Origin: Oopsacas minuta
Lineage: Eukaryota; Porifera; Hexactinellida; Lyssacinosida; Leucopsacidae
Reading direction: 5' to 3'
DNA length: 64,000 bases
Assembly: GCA_024704765.1 (NCBI GenBank)
Contig: JAKMXF010000340.1
Coordinates: forward strand, 62,001 to 126,000
This document shows, one piece after another, positions 1 to 9,917 of this stretch (the first letter of the stretch is position 1; each line of letters begins with the position of its first letter). The notes under the pieces were generated by a model. The model worked only from the letters and a program-made list of their open reading frames with translations, ran no database searches and was not told where the DNA came from. Both the position numbers and the translations under genes were made by a program.

Positions 1-232
1 CTTAAGTATGTAATTTCTATAGTTTTTATGTATTCAATTTACTGATATTTATACAAAGAATCTTTAATCCAATATTTGTGCATTATTTTGTATATTATCA
101 AATATATATAAGGCAATGCAAAATATGTATCTATCCCATCTAGGTATTTCACAGCTTTCAGGTAGGTTAAATATTTCTCTAAAAAAGATAAGTATTTGCT
201 ATACACAAATTTAGCTTTATACTTATTACAAC
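1..232. other. Intergenic sequence downstream of LRR-EGF gene 1
   Basis: AT-rich sequence at the window edge, 3' of the first minus-strand gene. A minus-strand ATTAAA variant poly(A) signal is possible near position 64. No coding feature is visible. Confidence 0.5.
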
Positions 233-1858
233 TTATAAATCCTTAAATTTTATTTCTTCTTCACAATTCTTTTCCGCCCAAACATCTAACTGCAACTTCA
301 TAGCAATCAACAACCCTGTGTAAACACACATTATCATGCAACAGGCCAGCAACAATGTTATGACTACTGTCAACCAGCCTGTCAGTACTTCAACTATGCT
401 ATTTGATACACAGGTGTTTCTCGCATGCATATAGCCACTGTATATATCTATACATGAACATTTGAAGGGATCTTCCATTGCTTCGTAGCCATATTCACAG
501 CTACACTCATAGCCTCCGATTATATTTGTGCATATTTGTTCACATTTTGAGGTACCACGTTGGCATTCATTGATATCGATACAATCATCATGATAATTCC
601 TTTCATAACCTTCCTGACATTCACAGCCACAATTTTCTTCTAGATTTGGCTTTAACGGAATCGGAAGAGTTGCATTTTCTGAATCATTCCTTATGAAATT
701 GAGGATATTACACTGTTTTCGCTTTACTAAGTTATTATTGCAGATCTCATTTACATTGCATATCACTATAAAGCATGGATATACTTCTAAGATTCTTTCA
801 GGATTGTATTTATCGCCACAGTTTTCACGAACAAATTGAGTGAGTAAGTATGGAATCATAGCAATATAACAATATATATCATTCCCAAACGCAAACCAAG
901 CATTTTCACAGCTACATTCTAGCATATTTCCTGATAGATCGATATACGGTTCAGACATGTAGTGGATTGTTGGTGGTATAATTGAGTAATTGTTTGATCT
1001 GATTCCCAAATGCGTGATATCTGGGATATTTATCAACGTGTCTAGCGGGAAATGCGGATTGCGACTCAGTAAAAGTGTGTGAATACCATTTAAAAATCCT
1101 CTGAAGGATCCCTGGTAAACGTATTTTATATTATTACCGCTTAATTCTAGTGTCGTCAGGTTCATTCCTTTGAATACATCAAAAGGTATCAGTCTTATAT
1201 GGTTATCGCTGAGATCAAGATATGTTAGATTCTTAAGTGATGTGAATGCTGTTTTGGATATCTTTTTTATACCCGCATTCGAAATAGTCAACTCGGTTAG
1301 ATTACCCATTCCCTTAAACCAACTGCTTGTTATGATGGATTTACTAAATTCACTTTTCGCGTCTTGCGGCTTGTCATACCTTAAATGAATGTGTGTTAAT
1401 TTCCCAAATTTCATTAATTTCGAACCAAACGGATTGTTTTTTCCATAAAACGTTAATTTTTCAAGATTCGGGAACATGACTTCGATGTTTTCTGAAAATA
1501 TGAATAGACACACTCCAAATATTTCCACTTCGTTAATCGTACCTGTCAGTTCTTTACTAATATTCACATAAACTAGTTTCTCAACATTACATTCTAGAGT
1601 TAATCTTCTCAATGGCTCCAATTGATTAACATGAATCAACTGGTTATCATCTACAACACTTCCTTCATCTTGTATATATCTGGCATAAATGTATAGATGC
1701 CCTAATTCATCTGGATAGCAATTCTCACTAGGTATTCTGAAAAATTTCGTATCTGCATTGCATCTCTGTTCCGACAGATCTGGATTTGAGCCCTGGCAAT
1801 TTGTTCCATCCACATGTAATAGAAAGATTATAATGCCCAAAACCAGGAATTTATTCAT
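233..1858 (-). CDS. LRR-EGF type I membrane protein 1
   Basis: An intronless reading frame of 541 residues. A hydrophobic signal peptide (about residues 1-21, ending near NCQ) is followed by leucine-rich repeats of the form LTYLDLSDNHIRLIP (about 180-310). A cysteine-rich cap (CSCENAWF...ENC) follows, then a degenerate Cys-rich segment, one calcium-binding EGF-like unit (DINEC...CSCEYGY), a membrane span at about 494-520 and a short tail of about 20 residues. The architecture predicts a cell-surface receptor or adhesion protein. It resembles the three genes to its right but is the most divergent: its LRR cap and first EGF are less regular, and its cytoplasmic tail is too short for much signalling. 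LRR plus EGF is a common extracellular combination in animals, so the ligand cannot be named. The start is the first ATG, directly before the signal peptide. Confidence 0.85.
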   Translation of the reverse strand: MNKFLVLGIIIFLLHVDGTNCQGSNPDLSEQRCNADTKFFRIPSENCYPDELGHLYIYARYIQDEGSVVDDNQLIHVNQLEPLRRLTLECNVEKLVYVNISKELTGTINEVEIFGVCLFIFSENIEVMFPNLEKLTFYGKNNPFGSKLMKFGKLTHIHLRYDKPQDAKSEFSKSIITSSWFKGMGNLTELTISNAGIKKISKTAFTSLKNLTYLDLSDNHIRLIPFDVFKGMNLTTLELSGNNIKYVYQGSFRGFLNGIHTLLLSRNPHFPLDTLINIPDITHLGIRSNNYSIIPPTIHYMSEPYIDLSGNMLECSCENAWFAFGNDIYCYIAMIPYLLTQFVRENCGDKYNPERILEVYPCFIVICNVNEICNNNLVKRKQCNILNFIRNDSENATLPIPLKPNLEENCGCECQEGYERNYHDDCIDINECQRGTSKCEQICTNIIGGYECSCEYGYEAMEDPFKCSCIDIYSGYMHARNTCVSNSIVEVLTGWLTVVITLLLACCMIMCVYTGLLIAMKLQLDVWAEKNCEEEIKFKDL

Positions 1859-2697
1859 TCTGCTAAAATCACTATTTTGTCAGGATCAAATTTTTTATTG
1901 AATTTAATTAATCTCTTTATACACCTTTCTGCACTATAGCGTTTATATATCTAATGAACTTTAGCTGTTTCTTTGTCTGAAGAATTCTGTGTGTTAATTA
2001 AAAGGATTTTTAGTGTTTTATGATTTCATTTCACATTTAAAAATTCTGCAAATGAACCTGCTACAAAGATGAATTTATTACATCCATATATGATTGTATC
2101 CACTTTGAAATATACAACACAGTTAAAATATACTTGGATTACAAACGTGGGATGTAGTCAAACATTTTCACTGAATCATAGTTTTCCGTACATAAATCTT
2201 TACAATATTCATATTCTCACTACTACAATTCTTTAACAAACTTTTTTGGACTGATATCGGTATCTTGTTGTTGCCAGTAGTATTCACATTGGAAATGATT
2301 AAATTGAATTCTAGTGTAATTGGACGTCATCTATGACGTAATTACCAACGTTATATGATTTAATGTATATCCCATTTTCATAAACAATTTGAGAATGACT
2401 TGAAACTTGATAATGGTCAATTGATGTACTTTTCAATATACCTCATTTGCATCATAAAGCCATTGACCAGTTGGAAAGTACTTCCGGATTCCTAACAGCA
2501 AATGCGAAGATAATACTGGACCACACAACTAATTTAATTTGTAGATACAAAAATTCACTCTGACTAAATATGAATACAGAGCATAGAGATAGTAAGTATC
2601 TATTATACATTACTGGGGAGGCCTACATATACATACTATGAGGGTTAACCTATAGTTAAATCCCTGAGATAGTCAATGTTAATAGCAAACTTGCAGA
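1859..2697. other. Intergenic region between LRR-EGF genes 1 and 2
   Basis: 839 bp of AT-rich DNA between two minus-strand genes. It should hold the promoter of gene 1 and the 3' UTR of gene 2. No convincing element, RNA gene or extra coding exon was seen. Confidence 0.5.
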
Positions 2698-5088
2698 TCA
2701 GTTTATCTGGTGTTTCGCTATTTCGTCCGGCACGATTCCTGGATATCCTTCTGCCAAATAGCTGGAGAATTTCTTTTCCTTTGGTTCAAATTCTGCGCCA
2801 GAAGGATCTTTGACTTCATATAGATTTGTTGCTCCCTCCCCATAATTATAAGGTGATTCCTTACTATTGTCGTTTCTGTAGATTTGGGGCTGTTCTATTT
2901 CTTCTTCTGTTAAGAAACCCTGTACTTTGTTATCCTTTCTAACAAAGTAAATAAATACTGTGATCAACATAAATATTAGAAAAGCATTGGCGATTAATGA
3001 AATGACCAAGAGAAATACTGTTGGTATGACCCAATGAGATCCAGTTTGTACAGGCATATATGGATTTGTTCCTTGTATATCAACGTTTGGACAAGAAAGA
3101 TTGTAAATGGAAAGGTTGAACCCACCTTGGCAATAGTATTTGCTCTCCAGGGCATTAATGCAACTATCACCCACCAATTCGCATTCTATGCCTTCTTCAC
3201 AATGAGTTTCATTGATCAATTTATGTCCGTACTCACAATAGCACTCAAATGAGCCTATTGTATTCCTGCATCCAAACTGACATCCTCCATTCCATATCTG
3301 GCACTCGTTTACGTCATCGCAATCATAACCGTTAGTTGCTAGCTTGTATCCTTCTTCACACATGCAACGGTATGAACCTTCCGTGTTCTCACACGTGTAT
3401 ACACAAATAGCCTCAACACATTCATCAACATCCTTGCATTCACCTGAATTATGCAATGAATATCCTATTGGACAGCTAGTTGGTCTTTCTGTTGTTTGTG
3501 TTGTCGGCACAGGGGTGCTTTGGCATATCAGATTGGTGAGTGTAAGGTTGAATCCTCCCTGGCATGTGAAAAGGTTCTCCCTGTAACCTCTACTATCGAC
3601 TACGTCACACAGGACATCGCTTTCACAATGAGTTTCATTCATCAGCTGGTGGCCATAATCACAATAACACTGGAACGAACCAATAGTATTTCTACATCCA
3701 AACTCACATCCTCCATTCCATTCCTGACATTCATTAACATCATCGCAATCATAACCATTAGTACTTAGTTTGTATCCTTTATCACATACGCAATAGAACG
3801 ACCCGTCCGTATTTTCACAGGTCTGTGTACAATTATTTATCTCATCGCATTCATCGATATCTCCACATTGAGCTATGGCATTCAATTCATATCCCATAGG
3901 GCAGTCACAGTAATAGCCTTCTTCTGTATTATGGCATATCTGGTGAATAGGACATGCAATAGACTTGTCGAAGCACTGAAGTGATTCAGACTGCGTGCAA
4001 TTTACATACAGCTGGGGATTAGTAATATCCTCATGGAATACATTATGTGGTTCAAAACATTCTCCAGAGAAAATATCAATGCCATATTGGGATACACGTG
4101 ACGCCCAAGCTAAATTGCAATCACATACAAATGGGTTGTCCAAATACACTGTGCTTAATGCGTTCATTTGTTGGAAAATAATCGAATCGAGTGTGTGGTA
4201 GTCGTTAAACTGAATATATAGCTGTACGACGGATTTTGTATGTAAAAGTGCTTCAATAGGAAATTCCCGATTCTCAGATATGCTCAGATACGTCAGCTGA
4301 TTTAAACCTACGAAAATGTTCTTCGAAACCAACTTGATTCGATTATTTGCTAGCGAAAGTAATTGCAAATTCGACAATCCAGTGAATGCCCCATCTTCAA
4401 TAAATCTTATTTTATTAGAATCCAAGTTCAAATATCTCAACATTATCAAGTTATCGAATGCATCTTCAGTGATGCCATTGAAATACGACGAAACCATGTA
4501 TAAAACACTCAAGTTTGTTAACCCACTGACGATTGTGTTGTCGAACGTATGTGAACCTGGACCGCTTACCCTAGCGTAAAGGAAAGTCAAAAATTGTAGA
4601 TTTGTAAAAGAGGGTGTTGTTTTTGATATGAGGTTAAATACGAATAAATTCTGGAGACCTGTGTAGTAGTTGAAGAAGTTATGTGATTCAATTTCAACAT
4701 TATTCCGACAAAATAACCTCGTTAAGCCAGAATTTAAACTGGATGTAGTTAACCTGAAGTGATCTTGATCTCTGATATTAAATAGGAAAACTTGTCGTAT
4801 ATTTGACGGCAATTCTAGGTCGAGAATCAAATTTCCGAATTTTGTTGAAACATAGCTTTTGTAGATATACAAATTTTCATACTTCCCGTTCTCGCTACTG
4901 CAATTTTTCAACATCACTTTGATCAATTCCGTATCATTACTGGTAATGAAACATCTGAGAAAGTTTTGTCTATTATTGTTACAATAACCTGCTCCCACAG
5001 TTATGCAACTCATAGCTTCGACAGCTGCATAATAATACAAACATGTCAATAATCCTAAAAACAGGCAGACATTACCAATTTTCTTCAT
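2698..5088 (-). CDS. LRR-EGF type I membrane protein 2 (duplicated EGF block)
   Basis: An intronless frame of 796 residues. A signal peptide (1-25) leads into an N-terminal Cys-containing region, LRRs (LRYLNLDSNKIRFIEDGAF and following) and an LRR C-terminal cap (NPFVCDCNLAWASRVSQYG...C). An EGF-like unit (CFDKSIACPIHQIC) precedes two copies of a larger module. Each module has two calcium-binding EGF units with DDVNEC signatures and a Cys-rich segment ending in YCQGGFNLS or TCQGGFNLT. A membrane span lies at about 686-716, and an 80-residue tail contains several tyrosines (YNYGEG, NLYEV, SSYLAEGY). Genes 3 and 4 share the N-terminal region, LRR cap and first EGF, so these are paralogues. Predicted role: surface recognition or adhesion receptor with a possible phosphotyrosine tail; this is inferred from architecture only. 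Confidence 0.88.
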   Translation of the reverse strand: MKKIGNVCLFLGLLTCLYYYAAVEAMSCITVGAGYCNNNRQNFLRCFITSNDTELIKVMLKNCSSENGKYENLYIYKSYVSTKFGNLILDLELPSNIRQVFLFNIRDQDHFRLTTSSLNSGLTRLFCRNNVEIESHNFFNYYTGLQNLFVFNLISKTTPSFTNLQFLTFLYARVSGPGSHTFDNTIVSGLTNLSVLYMVSSYFNGITEDAFDNLIMLRYLNLDSNKIRFIEDGAFTGLSNLQLLSLANNRIKLVSKNIFVGLNQLTYLSISENREFPIEALLHTKSVVQLYIQFNDYHTLDSIIFQQMNALSTVYLDNPFVCDCNLAWASRVSQYGIDIFSGECFEPHNVFHEDITNPQLYVNCTQSESLQCFDKSIACPIHQICHNTEEGYYCDCPMGYELNAIAQCGDIDECDEINNCTQTCENTDGSFYCVCDKGYKLSTNGYDCDDVNECQEWNGGCEFGCRNTIGSFQCYCDYGHQLMNETHCESDVLCDVVDSRGYRENLFTCQGGFNLTLTNLICQSTPVPTTQTTERPTSCPIGYSLHNSGECKDVDECVEAICVYTCENTEGSYRCMCEEGYKLATNGYDCDDVNECQIWNGGCQFGCRNTIGSFECYCEYGHKLINETHCEEGIECELVGDSCINALESKYYCQGGFNLSIYNLSCPNVDIQGTNPYMPVQTGSHWVIPTVFLLVISLIANAFLIFMLITVFIYFVRKDNKVQGFLTEEEIEQPQIYRNDNSKESPYNYGEGATNLYEVKDPSGAEFEPKEKKFSSYLAEGYPGIVPDEIAKHQIN
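3090..3865 (-). repeat. Tandem duplication of a two-EGF coding module inside gene 2
   Basis: Two consecutive coding blocks, roughly 3510-3865 and 3090-3435, encode nearly the same series: an EGF unit, a DDVNEC-type EGF unit and a Cys-rich YCQGGFNL segment. In the second EGF, CRNTIGSFQCYCDYGHQL and CRNTIGSFECYCEYGHKL differ at very few positions, which points to recent intragenic duplication. Confidence 0.85.
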
Positions 5089-5462
5089 AACAAATGTGAC
5101 TTCTTTTTAAAATTTTGCAATGTATTTGGAAAAACAGATATTTCACATATGCCAAAGTTCTTCGTATTTATCATTGATATTCTGTGATTGGCATATCTAC
5201 ACCCATTATGTATTAATTATTCTAACAAATTGGTTAGATGATTAAATATATTTACCATAGTTTTAAGAAAATCGAAATGAGATTGAATGAAAACTGAATA
5301 TATTTTCAATTCTCCCCAATATATTAAGCTTTCACAAGCCATCTGCCATTCCAGTTAAAATGATAATGGAGGTTAGATACGATATTTTTCAAGATAATGT
5401 ACAAACTTGGGGTTATGATAGAGATAGCTAAATAATGGTGAAATATGTGGAAAACAATTACA
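5089..5462. other. Intergenic region between LRR-EGF genes 2 and 3
   Basis: 374 bp of AT-rich spacer, presumably the promoter of gene 2 and 3' end of gene 3. No distinctive motif was recognised. Confidence 0.5.
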
Positions 5463-7232
5463 TTATAAACTTGTATTTTCAACAGATTCCGTTATTGGAT
5501 CTTCGCTAGCTAACTGTTGGTAACCCTTCCCTTTCCCTTCGGATGAATCAGGGACATCAACCGGCTCTTCAGCTGGTAATTGTTGATACTCTTTCGACGC
5601 TTTTTCTTGAGGTACTTCTTTAACTTCTAAGCTTTCATCTGGTATTACAGAAGGTACGTTAGATTCCTCTTCATTACGAATAGATATAACTGAAACGGTT
5701 TTTCTCGCTCTCTGTCTTTCCTTCTTTACTTTCATAAACAGACAAAACCTCACGATGAATGGGAAAAGTAAGCAAGCAAGCACGAGTATTACAGTAACGA
5801 TTAAGGCCCATATGAAAAAAATTAGATGGCAATAGAATGGAATAGTTGTGGGTGGACTTGGAGTTGGAGATACGACACATTTCTTCCTGTTATTTCGCGA
5901 CATTTTGTAACCATCCTTACAAAGGCACTCATAACCACCTACCGTGTTCATACAGGTCTGCATACAGCCTCCATTATCAATAATACATTCATTTCTATCT
6001 TCACAATTACCTTTGGCATTTTCCATGTAACCTTCAGGGCAAATACACTCAGAACCATCTACAGTATTTTGGCACAGCTTATCGTCTGGGCATGAAATAC
6101 TCTTGTTGAAACAGGAAAACTGTTCATTGTCGCATTCAGAGTATAGCTCAAAACTTGTAATAGGTAATCCTATACCCAATATTGGATTTTCGCAAAGTGC
6201 GCCATTTATCGTGACACCATACTGTGAAACGAACGCTGCCCACTGCATTTTGCAATTACAATTGAATGGGTTATCAAGGTATAATATTTCCAAGTTAGTC
6301 AGCTGTTGCAGAATTTCAGGGCCAAGAAAAGTATACCCGTTATTGTTTAAGTATAATTTCTTGACTGATTTAAATGCAAGAATGTTTTCAAGGGAAAATG
6401 TTGGGTTTTTGCTTAAATCTACGGTAGTTACATTTTCAAGGCCATCAAATGCTTTTACAGAAGCAGTTTTGATGTCGTTGCCTTCAAGATTCAAATCTTC
6501 CAAACTGTTCAAGTCACTGAATACGTCATCATCCAGCTGTTCAATACGATTTTCATGGAGAGATAGTGTTGTTAAGTTTGAGAGACCTTTCAATGCATTT
6601 GCCGCGATTTTTTCGAAATTCGAGTTAGTCAAATCTAAATTTACTAAATTCTCTAAACCACTGACCATATCTACCGTCAACGTTTTATCACCCAAAACAT
6701 AAAGTTGTAACTCTAGATTAGTTAAAAATTGCAAATTTGTGAATGATGGTGTCTCAGTTGAAAATATGAAACTACCTGAATAGCTGCTGCTGATAGTTTT
6801 CAATTTTGGGAAGTTGTTGAAAAAATCATTAGAATCGAGGAAGAAACGACCTTGAACATACGAAAACCTCAAATACGTTAATTCAGGTGCATTAACCGAT
6901 TTTAATCGTATATAATCGTTATCAGCATTGTTTCCTAGGTGAAGATTCTGTATACCAGGGCCTAGATCGAATTCAATGAGTAGGTCGCCACCCGTGGAAG
7001 CGTAATTCTTGAAAACGTTCAGCGTATGCACCAATGTATTGTTACTAGTACAATTTCTTAGCAGAGCAGTTACTGAATTCGTAACCGTATTGTTGTTGAT
7101 GTAACAATTTAGATAATTTGTCGCATTATATTGTAAACAAAATCCAGCATCATTTGAGCAGATCGCAATCTGAGAAAATGCAAGGTTGTAGCAAAACAGT
7201 TGAATGAAAAGTATTATGTAAATTCGGCTCAT
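5463..7232 (-). CDS. LRR-EGF type I membrane protein 3 (YQQL tail)
   Basis: An intronless frame of 589 residues. A signal peptide (1-20) is followed by an N-terminal region with paired cysteines, about five to six LRRs (LTTLSLHENRIEQLDDDVF, LEDLNLEGNDIKTASVKAF), an LRR cap (NPFNCNCKMQWAAFVSQYG), an EGF-like unit (CFNKSISCPDDKLC...CICPEGY) and a calcium-binding-type EGF (DRNECIIDNGGC). A long membrane span sits near 466-495, then a basic stop-transfer stretch and a tail of about 90 residues. The tail carries two near-identical motifs, EYQQLPAEEP at about 548 and GYQQLASEDP at about 570, which fit the YxxPhi endocytic/sorting consensus and could also be phosphotyrosine sites. Closest relatives in the window are genes 2 and 4. 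Confidence 0.88.
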   Translation of the reverse strand: MSRIYIILFIQLFCYNLAFSQIAICSNDAGFCLQYNATNYLNCYINNNTVTNSVTALLRNCTSNNTLVHTLNVFKNYASTGGDLLIEFDLGPGIQNLHLGNNADNDYIRLKSVNAPELTYLRFSYVQGRFFLDSNDFFNNFPKLKTISSSYSGSFIFSTETPSFTNLQFLTNLELQLYVLGDKTLTVDMVSGLENLVNLDLTNSNFEKIAANALKGLSNLTTLSLHENRIEQLDDDVFSDLNSLEDLNLEGNDIKTASVKAFDGLENVTTVDLSKNPTFSLENILAFKSVKKLYLNNNGYTFLGPEILQQLTNLEILYLDNPFNCNCKMQWAAFVSQYGVTINGALCENPILGIGLPITSFELYSECDNEQFSCFNKSISCPDDKLCQNTVDGSECICPEGYMENAKGNCEDRNECIIDNGGCMQTCMNTVGGYECLCKDGYKMSRNNRKKCVVSPTPSPPTTIPFYCHLIFFIWALIVTVILVLACLLFPFIVRFCLFMKVKKERQRARKTVSVISIRNEEESNVPSVIPDESLEVKEVPQEKASKEYQQLPAEEPVDVPDSSEGKGKGYQQLASEDPITESVENTSL

Positions 7233-8138
7233 TGGTTCGAAATTGATTTATAAAAAATATATTTGTATTTATATTAATTAAATGATCACGTGTTTAACTT
7301 GCTAGACGATATTATTGGCGCTAATTTTACGCAGTTGAAACATTAGCTGCCTGTTTTTGCTATGTTCACTGTGTATAACATGATCATAAAGCCAAATATT
7401 TTACAAGTGGCCGTTTATTTTGTCAGTTCATCTAATATCTGTGTGATTTATATATTGCATAAAATCTGCTTGATTGCATTTACCATATCTGTTTGATTAT
7501 AGCTTTTTAGCACTTTCTTGCAATTGAATATTTGATTACTTGTTTAATGATCTTATTTTACAAATTTGATATAACAGTACTATTTAACAACCCATTTACA
7601 TTCATCACTATCCAGTAATGAGGACATCTTGCAGAATCTTCTACAATGTTACTGATTTGCTGAATTTATCTGATTTGGTGGCTAAAATTTATGTTCGTGA
7701 CGAAACCGATTAAAATGTACCCACACAAAATTCCTAATTTTTATAGACCCATTTTAAATGAATTCAATTTATATTCTATGCTGTTGCACATATTGTAATG
7801 TTTTTCGCTGCTTTTTAAACAATATATTTCTACAAACGTAATCTTTAGTTAGTAATGGTACAATTTTGCATTAGAAACCATTTCTTTCACAAAATTTCCG
7901 ATTTGTTGAATCCACCTAAAATACATCATAATTCATAGAAAATCTCATATTACTATTTTAATTAGTCTCTCCCCCAATGAAATGTATACCATTTTGAGGA
8001 TTATTATATTTTCTATGAAGTTGGTCAAATTGCCTTTCTTCACTTGAGCAAACAGTTTGGGAGAATATAGATAAGTGTATCAGTATATGCCTAAGTTTAT
8101 TAGTATATTAACTGAATTTTAGATTGTTTTCAAGTAAA
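7233..8138. promoter_or_regulatory. Divergent intergenic region between LRR-EGF genes 3 and 4
   Basis: About 0.9 kb separates the start codons of two head-to-head paralogues, so it must contain both promoters. It is AT-rich, with no clear TATA box at the expected spacing and no repeat family shared with the rest of the window. A shared bidirectional promoter is possible but unproven. Confidence 0.45.
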
Positions 8139-9917
8139 ATGTTATTTTCTAGTACTTTTGTTCTGCTCTTGTTGTCTTTATTGACAGTTCCACGTTGTCA
8201 AACACGAAATTGTTTTGGGATAGAATGTATTTCTTCTTCTTTCCACACAAACTGTGAATTAACTCAAAGTTCGAGCTATTACATGACAGACATTAATGCC
8301 TGTTTGAATAGGACATCTTCACGTATACTAACTATTAGTAAAAACATTTCCAGTGAGATAGTTTTAATTTTAAACTCACCTGTAGGAAGTGACAGATTGT
8401 ATTTTCAAAATATAGATCCCATTGATAGATTTGTTATCAGGTCTAGCGTTCATCACCTTAGTGTTGGATCAATTTATTTCAGCAAGTATGAATTCTATCT
8501 TGATCAACCAGACAATTTTTTCGCTTATTTTCCTCAGGTTAACTCTATCGTAACGTCTAATTCATACCTAACCTTCGGATTCCGTCCATCATTCAGTAAA
8601 CTAAGTTTCCTGCGGTATCTAGATTTGACTGCTTCAGACCCAAACGGAGATTATGAGATATTGACGCCCGATATGTTAGGAAATCTTTCTCTGGCTCATT
8701 TAAAGTGGAGTGGTAGTCTCAAAGCTATAGAAGCTGGGGCCTTTGATGGTTTATCGGATTTACAAACTTTAGACTTGTCAGGAAACCAAATTACAGCACT
8801 TCCAGGCGATCTCTTTACACAAACTGAGCAAATTCGCAGCATCAATCTCAATCGAAATATGATAAAATCCTTGAGTATCGATATATTTAACAACTTGGAT
8901 GAAATTAGCACAATCTCCATTGATAACAACCCAAATTTTCTATATGATTCATTACAAAGACTGAGTACAATACAAACCATCTCTTTGAGGTTCAATTCTT
9001 ACACAACCTTAGATCCATTCGTTTTCCAACAATTGCATAAATTAACAGAGGTGAATTTAGAAGGAAATCCGTTTGTATGTGATTGTGACCTCCGCTGGGT
9101 GTTGTTCATGGCATCTTCAGGCGTTGATATCATTGGCGGCACATGCTTCAGTCCATCGGCGGTATACATGACCAATATTACCGATGAACATCTATATTCT
9201 GGCTGTCCAACATTCAAGACATATCCCTGCTTCGACAAGTCAATAACCTGTTCGAGAACTGATTTTCTATGTCATAACATTGGAGATGAATATCTATGTA
9301 GCTGCCCAGTGGGCCTAGCTCTTACACATACGAATGAATGTGTTGACATTAACGAGTGTACAGCTTCTGGTACAAATACCAAATGCGAGGTAAATTGCAT
9401 CAACTCCATTGGTTCATATCAATGCACATGTGACAGTGGATATCGATTGGAATTGAACGGTTGGTCATGCGAGGATATCAATGAGTGTCGTGTCGATAAT
9501 GGCGGTTGTATCGGTGGCTGTCGAAATGTCCCTGGAAGTTATATATGCTATTGTGAATCAGGGTATATGGCTGTGAATGCTACTGGTTGTGAGAGAGACA
9601 TCACTGAATATTTATATATTACATGGGGTTCGATAGTGAGTGTGTTTTTGCTGCTTCTGCTAGTAATCTTGGTAACAATATGTATATTTTTATGTTATAT
9701 TAAATGTAGTGGCAAACCCTCAGTGAAGTTTTTAGAACAACGTCCGCTGTCGACTACACCATCAAGTTACACTCGTATGGAATCTGTGAAGCCTGACGTC
9801 CCCCCGAATCGCCCCCGTTTGCCTCCAACTAAGGAAGGTTCTAGAACTGATATTGGTCGTCAGCTATCACAGCCTATTGTACATGAAGAACTTACTTATG
9901 AGGCATTTGACCTTTGA
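8139..9917 (+). CDS. LRR-EGF type I membrane protein 4
   Basis: An intronless frame of 592 residues from the ATG at 8139; the frame is open slightly further upstream but without another ATG. Order: signal peptide (MLFSSTFVLLLLSLLTVPRC), N-terminal region with cysteines, LRRs (LQTLDLSGNQITALPGDLF and following), LRR cap (NPFVCDCDLRWVLFMASSG), an EGF-like unit (CFDKSITCSRTDFLC...CSCPVGL), two calcium-binding EGF units (DINECTASG..., DINECRVDNGGC), a membrane span at about 496-521 and a 70-residue tail. The tail is proline-rich (DVPPNRPRLPPTK) and ends in ELTYEAFDL, so SH3 and phosphotyrosine contacts are plausible. It is the only member of the cluster on the plus strand. An ATTAAA sits about 100 bp after the stop. 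Confidence 0.88.
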   Translation: MLFSSTFVLLLLSLLTVPRCQTRNCFGIECISSSFHTNCELTQSSSYYMTDINACLNRTSSRILTISKNISSEIVLILNSPVGSDRLYFQNIDPIDRFVIRSSVHHLSVGSIYFSKYEFYLDQPDNFFAYFPQVNSIVTSNSYLTFGFRPSFSKLSFLRYLDLTASDPNGDYEILTPDMLGNLSLAHLKWSGSLKAIEAGAFDGLSDLQTLDLSGNQITALPGDLFTQTEQIRSINLNRNMIKSLSIDIFNNLDEISTISIDNNPNFLYDSLQRLSTIQTISLRFNSYTTLDPFVFQQLHKLTEVNLEGNPFVCDCDLRWVLFMASSGVDIIGGTCFSPSAVYMTNITDEHLYSGCPTFKTYPCFDKSITCSRTDFLCHNIGDEYLCSCPVGLALTHTNECVDINECTASGTNTKCEVNCINSIGSYQCTCDSGYRLELNGWSCEDINECRVDNGGCIGGCRNVPGSYICYCESGYMAVNATGCERDITEYLYITWGSIVSVFLLLLLVILVTICIFLCYIKCSGKPSVKFLEQRPLSTTPSSYTRMESVKPDVPPNRPRLPPTKEGSRTDIGRQLSQPIVHEELTYEAFDL

